Origin: Nitrosophilus labii
GTDB taxonomy: Bacteria > Campylobacterota > Campylobacteria > Campylobacterales > Nitratiruptoraceae
Assembly (NCBI RefSeq): GCF_014466985.1
Contig: NZ_AP022826.1
Location: forward strand, 1,860,001-1,924,000
Direction: 5' to 3'
Length of the DNA stretch: 64,000 nucleotides
The position numbers and the translations under genes were made by a program. Shown in pieces: positions 52,801-61,025 of this stretch (position 1 is its first letter; each line of letters opens with the position of its first letter). Below the pieces are notes generated by a model. That model saw only the letters and a program-made list of their open reading frames with translations. It was not told the origin of the DNA and did not search any database.

Positions 52801-52975
52801 TTGCGCTTGCGCCCGGCCAAATGATAACAGTAGCTATTTCGGGTCTATTTGAATCGGGAAAAAGTTTTCTATCTATGGAGTTGTAACCGTATATGCCCAA
52901 AAAGAGAAAAAGACCCAGTAATGAGATAATAAAATAGGGTCTTTTTAATACTTTTTCGATCCAATTGCTATTCAT
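49889..52975 (-). CDS. RND-family efflux permease (HAE-type)
   Basis: 1028 residues, full RND length. TM1 near 14-30, large periplasmic loop, VKRP-like TM blocks with GLLLDDAVVVMENIERHY (TM4 acidic pair of the proton relay) and a second GIIVNNAILLIEFA in TM10. Export substrate unknown; the sequence EFEYEKDIESAASDVANAISKIR and PQIHKI are seen in HAE pumps. It overlaps the MFP gene by 8 bases. Confidence 0.95.
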   Translation of the reverse strand: MNSNWIEKVLKRPYFIISLLGLFLFLGIYGYNSIDRKLFPDSNRPEIATVIIWPGASAKDLASNVAVPVEKELYTLDKIRRVYSTTIDEVSVIRAEFEYEKDIESAASDVANAISKIRSSLPTDIKEPQIHKITAATPPVITIGVSSKKGSLVEVREICENRIKNELLKTKGVSNVEIFGGFEKEILIEVDKNLLDRYSLNFDGILGVLSKNDKDYAIGFLDIPRGRFLLKSKGKRENLEEIKKIHITDNLLLEDVAKVYYGHYDNSALYYGNGKPAIALSIQRSIDADVIKTINSVEEKLKVIKAAYPELEFEITDTQKDTIEQSITNMFESLRDAIIMSTIVAFFFLASFRQVLVVLFTIPLVYAATVSMMYLFEIEFSVVTLTAIILALGLLLDDAVVVMENIERHYKELKKPIQKAVIEGTKEIMFADLSGTITTMAALFPIMFVGDYPQTIFRPLVSTLLIALAASYVISITTVPLLSLKFLAIKSPLILKAEDLFAKITNSFNNAARNFFITLAKTAMQSRPIAFLYFVTLLLLFIISARVVMPLVGQELMPPMDTGIVKINVTMDPNLPIQKSEETLKKINQAVYESGKVLRVSASIGSEPGVLSIGSGSGIDQIAITAAYVNRFEREESIWDIERKIREKLQKIPNIKYFTVFDYGATALSSIRGNVDVMLSSEDIKSLQTSSEKLLKVLQNTQGLVNVAKTWDLDKTVYKLIIDEQKALTYNLTSDMIAKQIGLYLKGTPAAFKPVDNSNDILIRVRGEEQKQALKLIKTILIDTPKGKVPLFAFAKIEKLIEPSLITREGLKYTVDVYGFREKAAISHIMQNFDKAFKDVKLPQNVEMTHTGDIAQFEDSAKRMVKAVAFGIGLIFLTLVPMFNSFRAPLLIIFSIPLTLIGASWILLLMDYHTSMPAMMGFILLSGIIVNNAILLIEFALLGMKKGLDAMDAMVESIKIRTRPVLMTAFATTAGMLPVALGWAIGLERLAPLGAVAIGGLMVGTFLTLVFIPIIFVWIYRGKKVTEF

Positions 52976-54110
52976 AACTTATAGCCTTTACCTGTTTTAG
53001 AAAAAATAGTCTAGAGAGCTTGTCATTGCTTCCTATAGCGATCGGTTCTTTAATATCAGGAGATATAACCGCGTAACTTTCGTTTTTGGCCAATATTTTT
53101 ATCTTTTTTGGATGAAAACGACCATTTTTATATACAAAAACATAGTTTTCATCATCTTTTTCTAATATAGCCTTAACGGGGATTGCAGTCCCTTTTGCGC
53201 TTTTTTGGACAACTTCTACTTTTATATCGATGTTTTCGGGTAGATTTAAAGAGTTGCTCTCTATTCTGGCTACGGCTAAAGCTTTTTGTGAATTTGGAAG
53301 AATTTTTGAAATTTTTGCTCTTTTATTTTGGATATATACACTCATCCCCTCTTTTATATTGTTACTCATAGAGAGGGGGAATTCAAACTCGACTCTCTTT
53401 TTTTCTCCAAGTAACTGGAGTATAGGTTTGCCCGGCATAGCTAAGTCCCCATCTTTTAGGTATATTTTTCCTACGGTTGCGTTTAGGGGAGATTTTATGG
53501 ATGTATAGCGAAGTTGTGTTATTTTAGATTTAAGCCCCGCTTTTAAAGCTTTTAATTCTTCCTCTTTTGCTTTTAAACTCTTTTTTGTAGATTCTAGTTT
53601 GGACTCTTTTAGATCCATCATAACTTTGGAAAGGTCTAGTTTCTCTTTTGGCAAAGCTTCCGCTTCATAAAGTGCTTTGTTTCTTTCATATACCTCTTTT
53701 GCGTATAGATAATCGTTTTTTAAAGCAAAAAGTGTACTTTTTATGGAATCGATAGAGAATTTTAAAGCGTTTATGGAGGCTTGTTGTGCTTTTATGGACT
53801 CTTTTAGCTCTTTATCGTCGATTTGTATTAAAATATCGCCTCTTTTTACCTTATCGCCTTCCGATACGTACACTTTTTTTATAAAACCACTAAGTTTGGA
53901 AGAGATTTGCGGATGCAGCGCGGAGTAGTATCTACCAATAAATACTCTTTTTTGCTCAACTTCCATATTTTTGGGTTTTGCTATCTCAACAGTAACCAGT
54001 TTGGCTTTAGGGGTTGGAAGTGAGTTTAGTTCCTCTTTTTTCTTTTTAATGACTACCAAACCTGCACCTACTAAAAGGATTATTGTTATTAGTATTAATA
54101 TCTTTTTCAT
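52968..54110 (-). CDS. RND membrane fusion protein
   Basis: 380 residues. N-terminal membrane anchor (about 4-20), lipoyl half QISSKLSGFIKKVYVSEGDKVKRGDILIQID, long hairpin coiled coil (about 105-195), second lipoyl half YTSIKSPLNATVGKIYLKDGDLAMPGKP, barrel and membrane-proximal domains. It joins the RND pump to TolC. Overlaps both neighbouring genes (8 and 4 bases). Confidence 0.94.
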   Translation of the reverse strand: MKKILILITIILLVGAGLVVIKKKKEELNSLPTPKAKLVTVEIAKPKNMEVEQKRVFIGRYYSALHPQISSKLSGFIKKVYVSEGDKVKRGDILIQIDDKELKESIKAQQASINALKFSIDSIKSTLFALKNDYLYAKEVYERNKALYEAEALPKEKLDLSKVMMDLKESKLESTKKSLKAKEEELKALKAGLKSKITQLRYTSIKSPLNATVGKIYLKDGDLAMPGKPILQLLGEKKRVEFEFPLSMSNNIKEGMSVYIQNKRAKISKILPNSQKALAVARIESNSLNLPENIDIKVEVVQKSAKGTAIPVKAILEKDDENYVFVYKNGRFHPKKIKILAKNESYAVISPDIKEPIAIGSNDKLSRLFFLKQVKAISYE

Positions 54111-55345
54111 TTTTCACCTGCCGTTATGTAATTGAGATATGCTTTTTGAATACTTAGATCATATATAGCCTCATACAGATCGCTTTTTGCTTTTTCATAT
54201 TTTGCTATTGCGTATAGTAGGTCGTACATATCGGATGCCCCTTTTTCGTATTTAAGTTTTTCAGTCTCTTTTATCTTTTTAAGAAGTGAAAGCTGCTTTT
54301 TTGTAGAAACTATCTTGGCTTTTGCGATTGCAATACGGTTTTTTGCCTCTTCGATATCGCTTTTTAGTTTTAGTTCCGTATCTTTTAGTTTAAGTTTTGA
54401 AATCAAATAAGAGATTTTCGCTTTTTGATGTTCTGCTTTTTTATATCCGAAATCAAAAATATTCCAGTTTAAGTTTACTCCACCTTGCCAGAGCTCTTCT
54501 TCGACCCCTTTTGCCATATTTTTACCATAGTATAGATTTAGAGAAATTTTTGGGAAGTAAAGAGATGATGCTTTTTTAATGGCTTTTTTGGCCTTTTTGC
54601 TCTCAAGAAACGATTTTTTATAAACATAGGTTTGTTTAGTGTCGTTAATATTTAAAGATACTGCTTCTTCCGCGGGCTTTAGCTCATCTATGCTATCTAC
54701 GCCCATAAGATAGGCAAGTTTAGATTTTAGGATTTGGATATTTTTTTCAAGATTTGTTATACTGTAGATAACGTTTTGCATATCCGAAGAGACTTTTAAA
54801 AGATCGATTTTTGCTTTTTTGCCGAGTTTTATACCTGTTTTTGTATCTTGATAGAGTTTTTCAAGTGCTTTTTTATAGCTTAAAGAACTCTCTTTTTGAT
54901 TTTTCAAAGATAGGATTTTATAGTAGAGTGATTTGATGTTGTAGATAAGTTGCTCTTTTGTCAGTTTTAAGTCTATTTTTGAAACGTGTCTGTTTATATC
55001 GGCGATTTTAACCGAACTTAAATCCGCAAAACCGTTAAATAGCATAACTTCATAGATAGTTCCCATACTTGTTATATCTTTGCTTGAAATAATATCTGCA
55101 GTTATCGGAGGTACTATTGGGGCTAGTGTCCTTGGAATGTTATATTGCGTATAGCTTCCTACAAGAGTAATTTTCCCGAAATTTTTCGATTTTTTTGAAA
55201 GTTTGTCTTCCTCGGCTTCCAAAATTTTCTCTTTTTGGATCTGGTATAGAGGGCTTTTTTTCAACGCCGTATCTATTGCCTCTTCCAAGGTAAGAGCATA
55301 TATATGATTTATTAGCAAAAAGGGGAGTAGCAAAAGTTTTCGCAT
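54107..55345 (-). CDS. TolC-family outer membrane efflux protein (RND operon)
   Basis: 412 residues from ATG 55343-55345, since a signal peptide starts there (LLLLPFLLINHIYA, cleavage about 18); the frame stays open to 55396. Duplicated TolC-type helical repeats: EAIDTALKKSPLYQIQKEK, LSYKKALEKLYQDTKTGI and the second set with AKIVSTKKQLSLLKKIKETEKLKYEKG. First gene of the RND efflux operon. Confidence 0.9.
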   Translation of the reverse strand: MRKLLLLPFLLINHIYALTLEEAIDTALKKSPLYQIQKEKILEAEEDKLSKKSKNFGKITLVGSYTQYNIPRTLAPIVPPITADIISSKDITSMGTIYEVMLFNGFADLSSVKIADINRHVSKIDLKLTKEQLIYNIKSLYYKILSLKNQKESSLSYKKALEKLYQDTKTGIKLGKKAKIDLLKVSSDMQNVIYSITNLEKNIQILKSKLAYLMGVDSIDELKPAEEAVSLNINDTKQTYVYKKSFLESKKAKKAIKKASSLYFPKISLNLYYGKNMAKGVEEELWQGGVNLNWNIFDFGYKKAEHQKAKISYLISKLKLKDTELKLKSDIEEAKNRIAIAKAKIVSTKKQLSLLKKIKETEKLKYEKGASDMYDLLYAIAKYEKAKSDLYEAIYDLSIQKAYLNYITAGEK

Positions 55346-55450
55346 GGATTTACCTATTTTGGATTTTTTATCATTATGCCCTATATAATAAAACAATATT
55401 CCTTAAATAAGAATAAGCTAATAAAAAAATGAATATAATTCATTAATTAG

Positions 55451-55540
55451 GTGTGAGTGTAAGTGTGAGTGTGGGTAATAAAGAATACACTAATTCCTAA
55501 TTCCCAATTCCTAATGTCCAATGTCCAATGTCTAATGTCC
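55451..55540. repeat. Tandem arrays with 6- and 7-base units upstream of emrA
   Basis: GTGTGA, GTGTAA, GTGTGA, GTGTGG (55451-55474) are followed by seven 7-base units CTAATTC, CTAATTC, CCAATTC, CTAATGT, CCAATGT, CCAATGT, CTAATGT (55490-55538). The region is the divergent gap between two efflux operons, so the arrays occupy the promoter space of both. The unit CTAATTC/CCAATTC is shared with the repeats around the S23-type gene 1.2 kb downstream. Confidence 0.85.
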
Positions 55541-55556
55541 AAAAAAAAGGAATACT

Positions 55557-56672
55557 ATGAAAAAAATCGGTTCAATTTTACTGATAATGTTGATTTTAAT
55601 ATTTAGCTATATAGCTTATGACTATATAAGTTATAGAACTAAAAATGCGGTAAGTGATGCTGCGTTTATTAAAACGGATACACTTTTGACTCTCTCTTTC
55701 AAAGTTGACGGTAAAGTAGTAAAAATGTTAAAAAAAGAAGGTGATAGCGTGAAAAAGGGAGAACTTTTAGCTCTTATAGACGACAAAGATTATAAAGTCG
55801 CTTTAGAGAGAGTAAAAAAAGAGATTGACTCTTTAGTTAAAAAAGAGGAGGTTCTAAGCTTAAAAAGAGAGAGAATTAAAAATGAACTAGATATCAACGA
55901 GGGACTAGCAAAAGATAAAATAGAGTACCTAAAGTCTAAGATAGAAGCTTTTAAGCTAAAAATCTCAGCAGATACTCAAAATCTTAAAAAACTTCAAAAA
56001 GATGAAAAGAGATATAAAAAACTTCTTCATGAAAAACTAATATCAAGAAACGATTATGAAAAAGTAAAGACTAAACTAGATTCACTAAAAGATCTAATAG
56101 CGGCACAAAACAAAGAGATAGGTTCTTTGTACGTGGAACTTGAAAGTGCCAAAAAAGGAGTCCAGCTCAGTACAGTAAAAAAGAGAGTTTTATCTGAGCT
56201 AGATAAAGAGATAATATCTTTGAAAAATAAAATAGAAGCTCTTAAAAAAAGAGCGGAAGAGCTCAAAAACAAAATTTTTTATTGTAAGCTTTATGCACCT
56301 ACGGATGCAATAGTTGCAAAAAAGTTTATAAACAAATCTTATGTCATAAAAAGAGGCTATCCGGTTTATTCTATAGTTAATCCTAAAGATTTGCATGTTG
56401 AGGTATTGCTTAGCGAAAAGAAATTAAAAGGGGTAAAAGAGGGTAATAGTGTTAAAATCAAAGTTGATGCATATCCAAACAAAGAGTTTAAAGGAGTAGT
56501 TCAAAAAATTCTCCCAGCTTCTGCTGCCACCTTCAGCCTAGTCCCAAGAGATATAGCTAGCGGTGAATTTACAAAACTGGATCAAAGATTTACCATTCGT
56601 ATAAAAATTCTAAATCCTACTGAAGATTTAAGAGTGGGGATGGGAGCTACTGTCGCTATACAAAGGAACTAG
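55557..56672 (+). CDS. EmrA/HlyD-type membrane fusion protein
   Basis: 371 residues. Membrane anchor (about 7-25), lipoyl half TDTLLTLSFKVDGKVVKMLKKEGDSVKKGELLALID, long coiled coil with many K/E heptads (about 80-230), then CKLYAPTDAIVAKKFINKSYVIKRG and a barrel ending RVGMGATVAIQRN. Periplasmic adaptor of an MFS pump. Its stop TAG (56670-56672) sits at the edge of the repeat that begins the S23-type unit. EmrB follows after that unit, so the original operon was emrA-emrB-tolC. Confidence 0.9.
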   Translation: MKKIGSILLIMLILIFSYIAYDYISYRTKNAVSDAAFIKTDTLLTLSFKVDGKVVKMLKKEGDSVKKGELLALIDDKDYKVALERVKKEIDSLVKKEEVLSLKRERIKNELDINEGLAKDKIEYLKSKIEAFKLKISADTQNLKKLQKDEKRYKKLLHEKLISRNDYEKVKTKLDSLKDLIAAQNKEIGSLYVELESAKKGVQLSTVKKRVLSELDKEIISLKNKIEALKKRAEELKNKIFYCKLYAPTDAIVAKKFINKSYVIKRGYPVYSIVNPKDLHVEVLLSEKKLKGVKEGNSVKIKVDAYPNKEFKGVVQKILPASAATFSLVPRDIASGEFTKLDQRFTIRIKILNPTEDLRVGMGATVAIQRN

Positions 56673-57092
56673 GAAATTGGAATTAGGAATTGGAGGAAAT
56701 AATGGTTGAGAAATTAGGACAATTAGAAATTTATAAAGATGCTATTAAATTATCAGATATTTCTTGGCAGATTTATCAAACTCTTCCGAAAGAGTTTAGA
56801 TTTAATATAGGTAAACAATTATTAAATTCAGCTGACTCGATTGGTGCCAATATTGCAGAGGGTTTCGGTAGATTTCATTTTAATGACAAGATTAAATTCT
56901 ATTATAATGCCAGAGGAAGCCTATTTGAAGTTAAACATTGGATATTTTTGTTACATAAAAGAGAGTTAATCGATATTTCAATAAAAAATGATATTTTAAA
57001 TTTATGTGAAAAATTGGGAAAACAGTTAAATAAATTTATTTTTAAAAGTAGGAAAAATAATGCCTAATTCCAAATTCCCAATTCCTAATTCC
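56672..57092 (+). mobile_element. Putative repeat-bounded S23 (four-helix-bundle) unit
   Basis: About 421 bp. Left: GGAAATT, GGAATTA, GGAATTG (56672-56692). Right: CCTAATT, CCAAATT, CCCAATT, CCTAATT, CC (57063-57092). The two arrays are inverted with respect to one another and enclose only the S23-type gene. The unit splits an emrA-emrB pair that normally is adjacent. Mobility is inferred; no transposase or target duplication is seen. Confidence 0.6.
56702..57067 (+). CDS. S23/IVS-type four-helix-bundle protein
   Basis: 121 residues from ATG 56702, with GGAGG six bases before it (itself part of the repeat). Family pattern: LEIYKDAIKLSDISWQIY, FRFNIGKQLLNSADSIGANIAEGFGR, FYYNARGSLFEVKHWIFLL. 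The S-I-G-A-N-I-A-E-G signature is that of the 23S rRNA intervening sequence protein family, which also occurs as free genes of unknown function and as Avd in retroelements. No rRNA or reverse transcriptase is nearby. It overlaps the emrB ATG by 8 bases, so it is read in the emr operon. Confidence 0.9.
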   Translation: MVEKLGQLEIYKDAIKLSDISWQIYQTLPKEFRFNIGKQLLNSADSIGANIAEGFGRFHFNDKIKFYYNARGSLFEVKHWIFLLHKRELIDISIKNDILNLCEKLGKQLNKFIFKSRKNNA

Positions 57093-58622
57093 GCTCAAAA
57101 GCCTTGGGAAATAACAACCAAAGAAAGGATAGTCTATACTATTATCGTTATGGTCGGTGCTTTTATGGCTATACTTGATACTACGGTAGTAGACGTTATA
57201 GTTCCAAAACTCACGGGCCCTCTTTCTACAGATATGTATGGAGTACAGTGGATCATAACTAGTTATATGGTAGCTGCAGCCGTCGGTCTTTTAATATGTG
57301 AATACCTTATAAAAAAGTTTGGTTCTAAAAAAGTTTATTTAGCCGGTGTTGCTATGTTTAGTATAGCCTCTATGTTTTGTGGGCTTTCAAATACCCTTGA
57401 GACTATAATCGTAGCAAGGGTAGTGCAAGGGGTTGGAGAAGCTCTTATCATGGTTACTAGTCATGTAATGATTTTTTCATATTTCCCCCCTAAGATGAAG
57501 GGACTGGCTATGGGGATATTTGCCTTGGGAGTAAGCTTCGCTCCTGCTCTTGGGCCAACCGTAGGGGGGTATCTTACAGAATATTACAACTGGAGAATGG
57601 TATTTTTCATAAATGTTCCCATAGGAGTTATTTTAGTGGTTGCGGGGTTAATCTATCTCCCAAAAGATAGGTTTTTTGAGAAGATGAGTTTTAATTTTAA
57701 AAGTTTTACTTTGTTATCTATAGCAACCGTCTCTCTTCTTATTATGCTAAGCCGAGGACAGCAGCTTGGTTGGTTTAGTTCTATAGAGATAGGGATTTTG
57801 CTCTATATCGCGATAGTAGGATATATTTTGTATATTTTAGCCGAGATGCATTCAAAGAAGAGTTTGATAGATTTTTCTCTGTTTAAAAATGCTGACTTTA
57901 CAAACGGCATTTTTATCTACTTTTTTATTCTAGGGTTTAGTATGTATCAATACTTTTACCTTTTGCCGGTATATTACGAACATATAAAGATGCTTCCTAC
58001 GCTAAATGCTGGAATAGCGATATTTGCTTTTGCACTTTTTATAGGTATTTTCTCTCCAATAGCAGGAATTATGAGTGACAAGATAGGGGCAAAAAAAACG
58101 GTGGCAATTGCTGCTGTTATTTATCTTTTTACTTCTTTTTTTCTGCTTCCAAATCTAAACTATTATACACCTATGACACAAGCCATTTTGCTAACCGTTC
58201 CTTTTGGAGTAGGTATGGGTATGTTTTTTGCACCTGTAACAGTCTTGATTTTGCAAAGTGCACCACATAACAAAAGTGAACTAGCAATTGTACTTATGGA
58301 CTATGTAAGATTTGTAGGCGGAAGTTTTGGAACTGCTCTTGCTACAAACAATATGGAGTATTTTAAATCTTTAAATTTTGACAGAATGGTCGAGATACAA
58401 AATATTGAATATATAAGACTCTTTCTAGATGAGGCTAAAGAGTTTTTAGGGGTTACGAAAGAGCTAATAGAAGAGGTTTTTAGAAACTACGAACTTTTTA
58501 TGAGTTACAACTATGGATTTTATAATACTTTCATGCATGCGGCATATTGGGGACTTCTTGGAAGTCTGTTTGTTTTGCTGCTTTTTTTCAAAAAAGATTT
58601 GAAAGTTAAAAAGGAAGAGTGA
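57060..58622 (+). CDS. EmrB-type MFS drug exporter (DHA2 family, 14 TM)
   Basis: 520 residues. MFS DHA2 signatures: FMAILDTTVVDVIVPKLTG, VQWIITSYMVAAAVGLLICEYL, RVVQGVGEALIMVTS and GPTVGGYLTEYYNWRMVFFINVPIG (motif C). Fourteen membrane segments. The first residues PNSKFPIPNSA come from the 7-base repeat that ends the S23-type unit, so the start codon and leader were supplied by that unit. A possible older start would be downstream. The 3' end overlaps the TolC gene (TGATG). Confidence 0.92.
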   Translation: MPNSKFPIPNSAQKPWEITTKERIVYTIIVMVGAFMAILDTTVVDVIVPKLTGPLSTDMYGVQWIITSYMVAAAVGLLICEYLIKKFGSKKVYLAGVAMFSIASMFCGLSNTLETIIVARVVQGVGEALIMVTSHVMIFSYFPPKMKGLAMGIFALGVSFAPALGPTVGGYLTEYYNWRMVFFINVPIGVILVVAGLIYLPKDRFFEKMSFNFKSFTLLSIATVSLLIMLSRGQQLGWFSSIEIGILLYIAIVGYILYILAEMHSKKSLIDFSLFKNADFTNGIFIYFFILGFSMYQYFYLLPVYYEHIKMLPTLNAGIAIFAFALFIGIFSPIAGIMSDKIGAKKTVAIAAVIYLFTSFFLLPNLNYYTPMTQAILLTVPFGVGMGMFFAPVTVLILQSAPHNKSELAIVLMDYVRFVGGSFGTALATNNMEYFKSLNFDRMVEIQNIEYIRLFLDEAKEFLGVTKELIEEVFRNYELFMSYNYGFYNTFMHAAYWGLLGSLFVLLLFFKKDLKVKKEE

Positions 58623-59908
58623 TGAAAAGATATATTTTTATACTATTGCCTCTTTTTTTGAGTGCTGATAGTTTTGAGGAGATATTGAATAAAATAGAAA
58701 ATAACTATCTTTTGAAATCCAAAAACTATGAAATAGAAGCAAAAAGAGAGATTTACGAGTCTCAAAAAGGAAAATATCTTCCTAAAGTAGATGCTTCTTT
58801 GAAAGCTCTTTATCTGCAAGAGGAACCAAAACTTTACGTGGATTTGAAAGTTCCGGGACTACCTGAATATTTTCAGGCAGCATCCATAAATCAATATATA
58901 GGTGAAATCTCTTTGACCTATCCGATCTTTACTGGTTTTGCCATTGAAAATGTAGTAGAGAAATCTAGACTTGATATGCAAAAAAGTGTACTTGAAAAAA
59001 ACGACCTAAAAAGAAATCTTTATATAAAAAGTGCCAAAATCTACAGTTTGATATACTCTTTGAACTATGCTATTAAGGCTACTAAAGAGGCTTTGAAAGC
59101 GATAGAGCTAGCTTATAAGAAGGCGAAAGGTTTTTATGAACAAGGTTTGATCCCTCCAAGCGAAATATACAACATAGAAGCAAAAAAGTATGAGATAGAG
59201 TCTATTTTGAGTGAGTATAGAAGTAAAAAAGAGTCGATGCTCTATATTCTTGGATATTTGACAAATGATAAGATAGAAGATGTGGAAGGATTGAGAGATA
59301 TTAAGTTGGATAGAGTAGCTATAAAAAAGGCGATAGAGTCTAGAGAAGATGTTTTGGCTATAAAAAAAGCTTTAATGACTGATGAAAAAGATATAGCTTT
59401 GGCTAAAAGCAATTTCTATCCTAAACTTTTTTTCAAAGGGGCTTTGAGAAAATATGGTAGTAACCTTGAGCTAAACGGAGACGGATATAAAAATGCAAAT
59501 GAGAGTTATGTAGCGTTTGAGATTTCTCAAAACATTTTCAACGGCCTTAGCGATAAAAAGTCTTTAGAGGCGGCAAAATATAAAAAGATGGCGAGAATAG
59601 CATATTTAAGAGACTACAAAAGTAAGATCGAAAGCTCTTTGAAAAGTGACTTTAAGGTTTTAGACTCTTTAAAAACTAATCTTATTTCAGCAAAAAAAAG
59701 AGTTAAAGCGGCAAAGAGTTATTATAAGTTGATAGAGGGACGATTTCAAAACCAACTATCCAGCGCGGATGAGCTTAGCAGAGCTATAGCGGACTTAGCA
59801 AAAGCTAAAGCGGAAGTAGCTAGGGTAAAGTCGGCAATCTTTAACCAAAAATGTAAAATTTTGCTTGAAGGTTCACTGGAAACTTTCAAAAAGAGTTTTG
59901 GCAAATGA
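58622..59908 (+). CDS. TolC-family outer membrane protein (Emr operon)
   Basis: 428 residues from ATG 58622-58624, within TGATG at the emrB stop. Signal peptide (LLPLFLSADS, cleavage about 16), then two TolC-like helical sets (NNYLLKSKNYEIEAKREIYESQ, ALKAIELAYKKAKGFYEQGLIPPSE, LEAAKYKKMARIAYLRDY, GRFQNQLSSADELSRAIADL). The P-P-S-E and S-A-D-E-L segments at helix ends are usual. It completes the EmrAB-TolC pump. ATGA overlap with the decayed pldA. Confidence 0.9.
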   Translation: MKRYIFILLPLFLSADSFEEILNKIENNYLLKSKNYEIEAKREIYESQKGKYLPKVDASLKALYLQEEPKLYVDLKVPGLPEYFQAASINQYIGEISLTYPIFTGFAIENVVEKSRLDMQKSVLEKNDLKRNLYIKSAKIYSLIYSLNYAIKATKEALKAIELAYKKAKGFYEQGLIPPSEIYNIEAKKYEIESILSEYRSKKESMLYILGYLTNDKIEDVEGLRDIKLDRVAIKKAIESREDVLAIKKALMTDEKDIALAKSNFYPKLFFKGALRKYGSNLELNGDGYKNANESYVAFEISQNIFNGLSDKKSLEAAKYKKMARIAYLRDYKSKIESSLKSDFKVLDSLKTNLISAKKRVKAAKSYYKLIEGRFQNQLSSADELSRAIADLAKAKAEVARVKSAIFNQKCKILLEGSLETFKKSFGK

Positions 59909-60970
59909 GTAAAAAACTTTTTTTACTTATTTTACCTTTTTTGCTGTTGGCATTTGATATATCTAAGATAAAAGATAGGCAAAAGTCGGCGATGAGGAAG
60001 CTTTAAGACTAATGGGATTATTTTACGAAGAGGGGATAAGTGTTGAAAAAAGTGTGCAAAAAGCAATCAATTTTTATAAAAAAGCTGCCCAAAAAGGAGA
60101 TTTAGAGGCAAAGATAAAACTAAAAATCTTACAAAAAGCTAAAAAAATTTCAAAAAAAGAGCTCAAAGCGAAAGAGATAGAGGATTTTCAAACTGTAGTA
60201 AACTCTTTGATCAATAGATATGATAAAAAGAAAAGAGCTGTTTTAAAAAGAAAGTTTTCTGATAAACTTGGATTGTATCCATATAAAGAGAACTATTTTT
60301 TACCTTTTGCCTATGATTTTGACGAAAAAAAAGAGATAGAAACCAAAAAGAGGCTAAATTTCAATTTAGTGTAATAAAACCTTTTTTTTATAATCTTTTA
60401 GGAGCAGATGAAATATACGCTTTTGGATATACTCAACAGTCAAACTGACAGATATACTCAAACTCTTCTCCTTTTAGAGAGACAAACTACGAATCTGAAA
60501 TTTTTGTGATGGTGCCTACGTTCTACTTAAAAGAGTTTCCTCTTATAGGGTATAAAATCATTTTAAATCACCAATCAAACGGACAGCCGGAATGCCCTTC
60601 AAGATCTTGGAACAGAATAATTCTAGAAGGAATTTTCGAATACAAAAACATAATACTCTCTTTACAAGGCTGGTATAGAATACCAGAGCCTAAAGAGAGT
60701 GACGATAATCCCGATATTCTCTCTTATCTGGGTTATGGGCAGTTTAGTTTAGGGATTCCTATAAAAAATCATTTTGTAAAGATAAAGCTTAGAAACAATC
60801 TTCGTTCTGATAACAATAGAGGTTCAGTTCAGATAGACTGGTCGTTTCCTTTCTTTTTGTTTAAAAAAACTTTTGGATATATTCAGTATTTTAACGGATA
60901 TGGAGAGAGTTTAATAGATTACAACAATAATGTGAACAAGGTTGGATTTGGAGTAATGTTTGCAAGGTGA
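59905..60970 (+). pseudogene. pldA: Outer membrane phospholipase A (OMPLA) with Sel1-like N terminus, decayed
   Basis: Pieces in three frames line up. A signal peptide MSKKLFLLILPFLLLAF (59905 on) is followed by a frameshift near 59990. EEALRLMGLFYEEGISVEKS and INFYKKAAQKGDLEAK form a Sel1-type repeat, with a second shift near 60360. FGYTQQSN then meets TGA (60446-60448) where Trp (TGG) is expected. SSPFRETNYESEIFVMVP follows, then LNHQSNGQPECPSRSWNR with the catalytic His-Ser pair, RGSVQIDWSFPFF and QYFNGYGESLIDYN. OMPLA hydrolyses phospholipids in the outer membrane. Two shifts and one nonsense codon make it inactive. Confidence 0.85.
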
Positions 60971-61025
60971 TATAAGTTGGATTTGCAAAATCTGGATTAA
61001 AATATTTTAACAGTTTCAAATGAGA

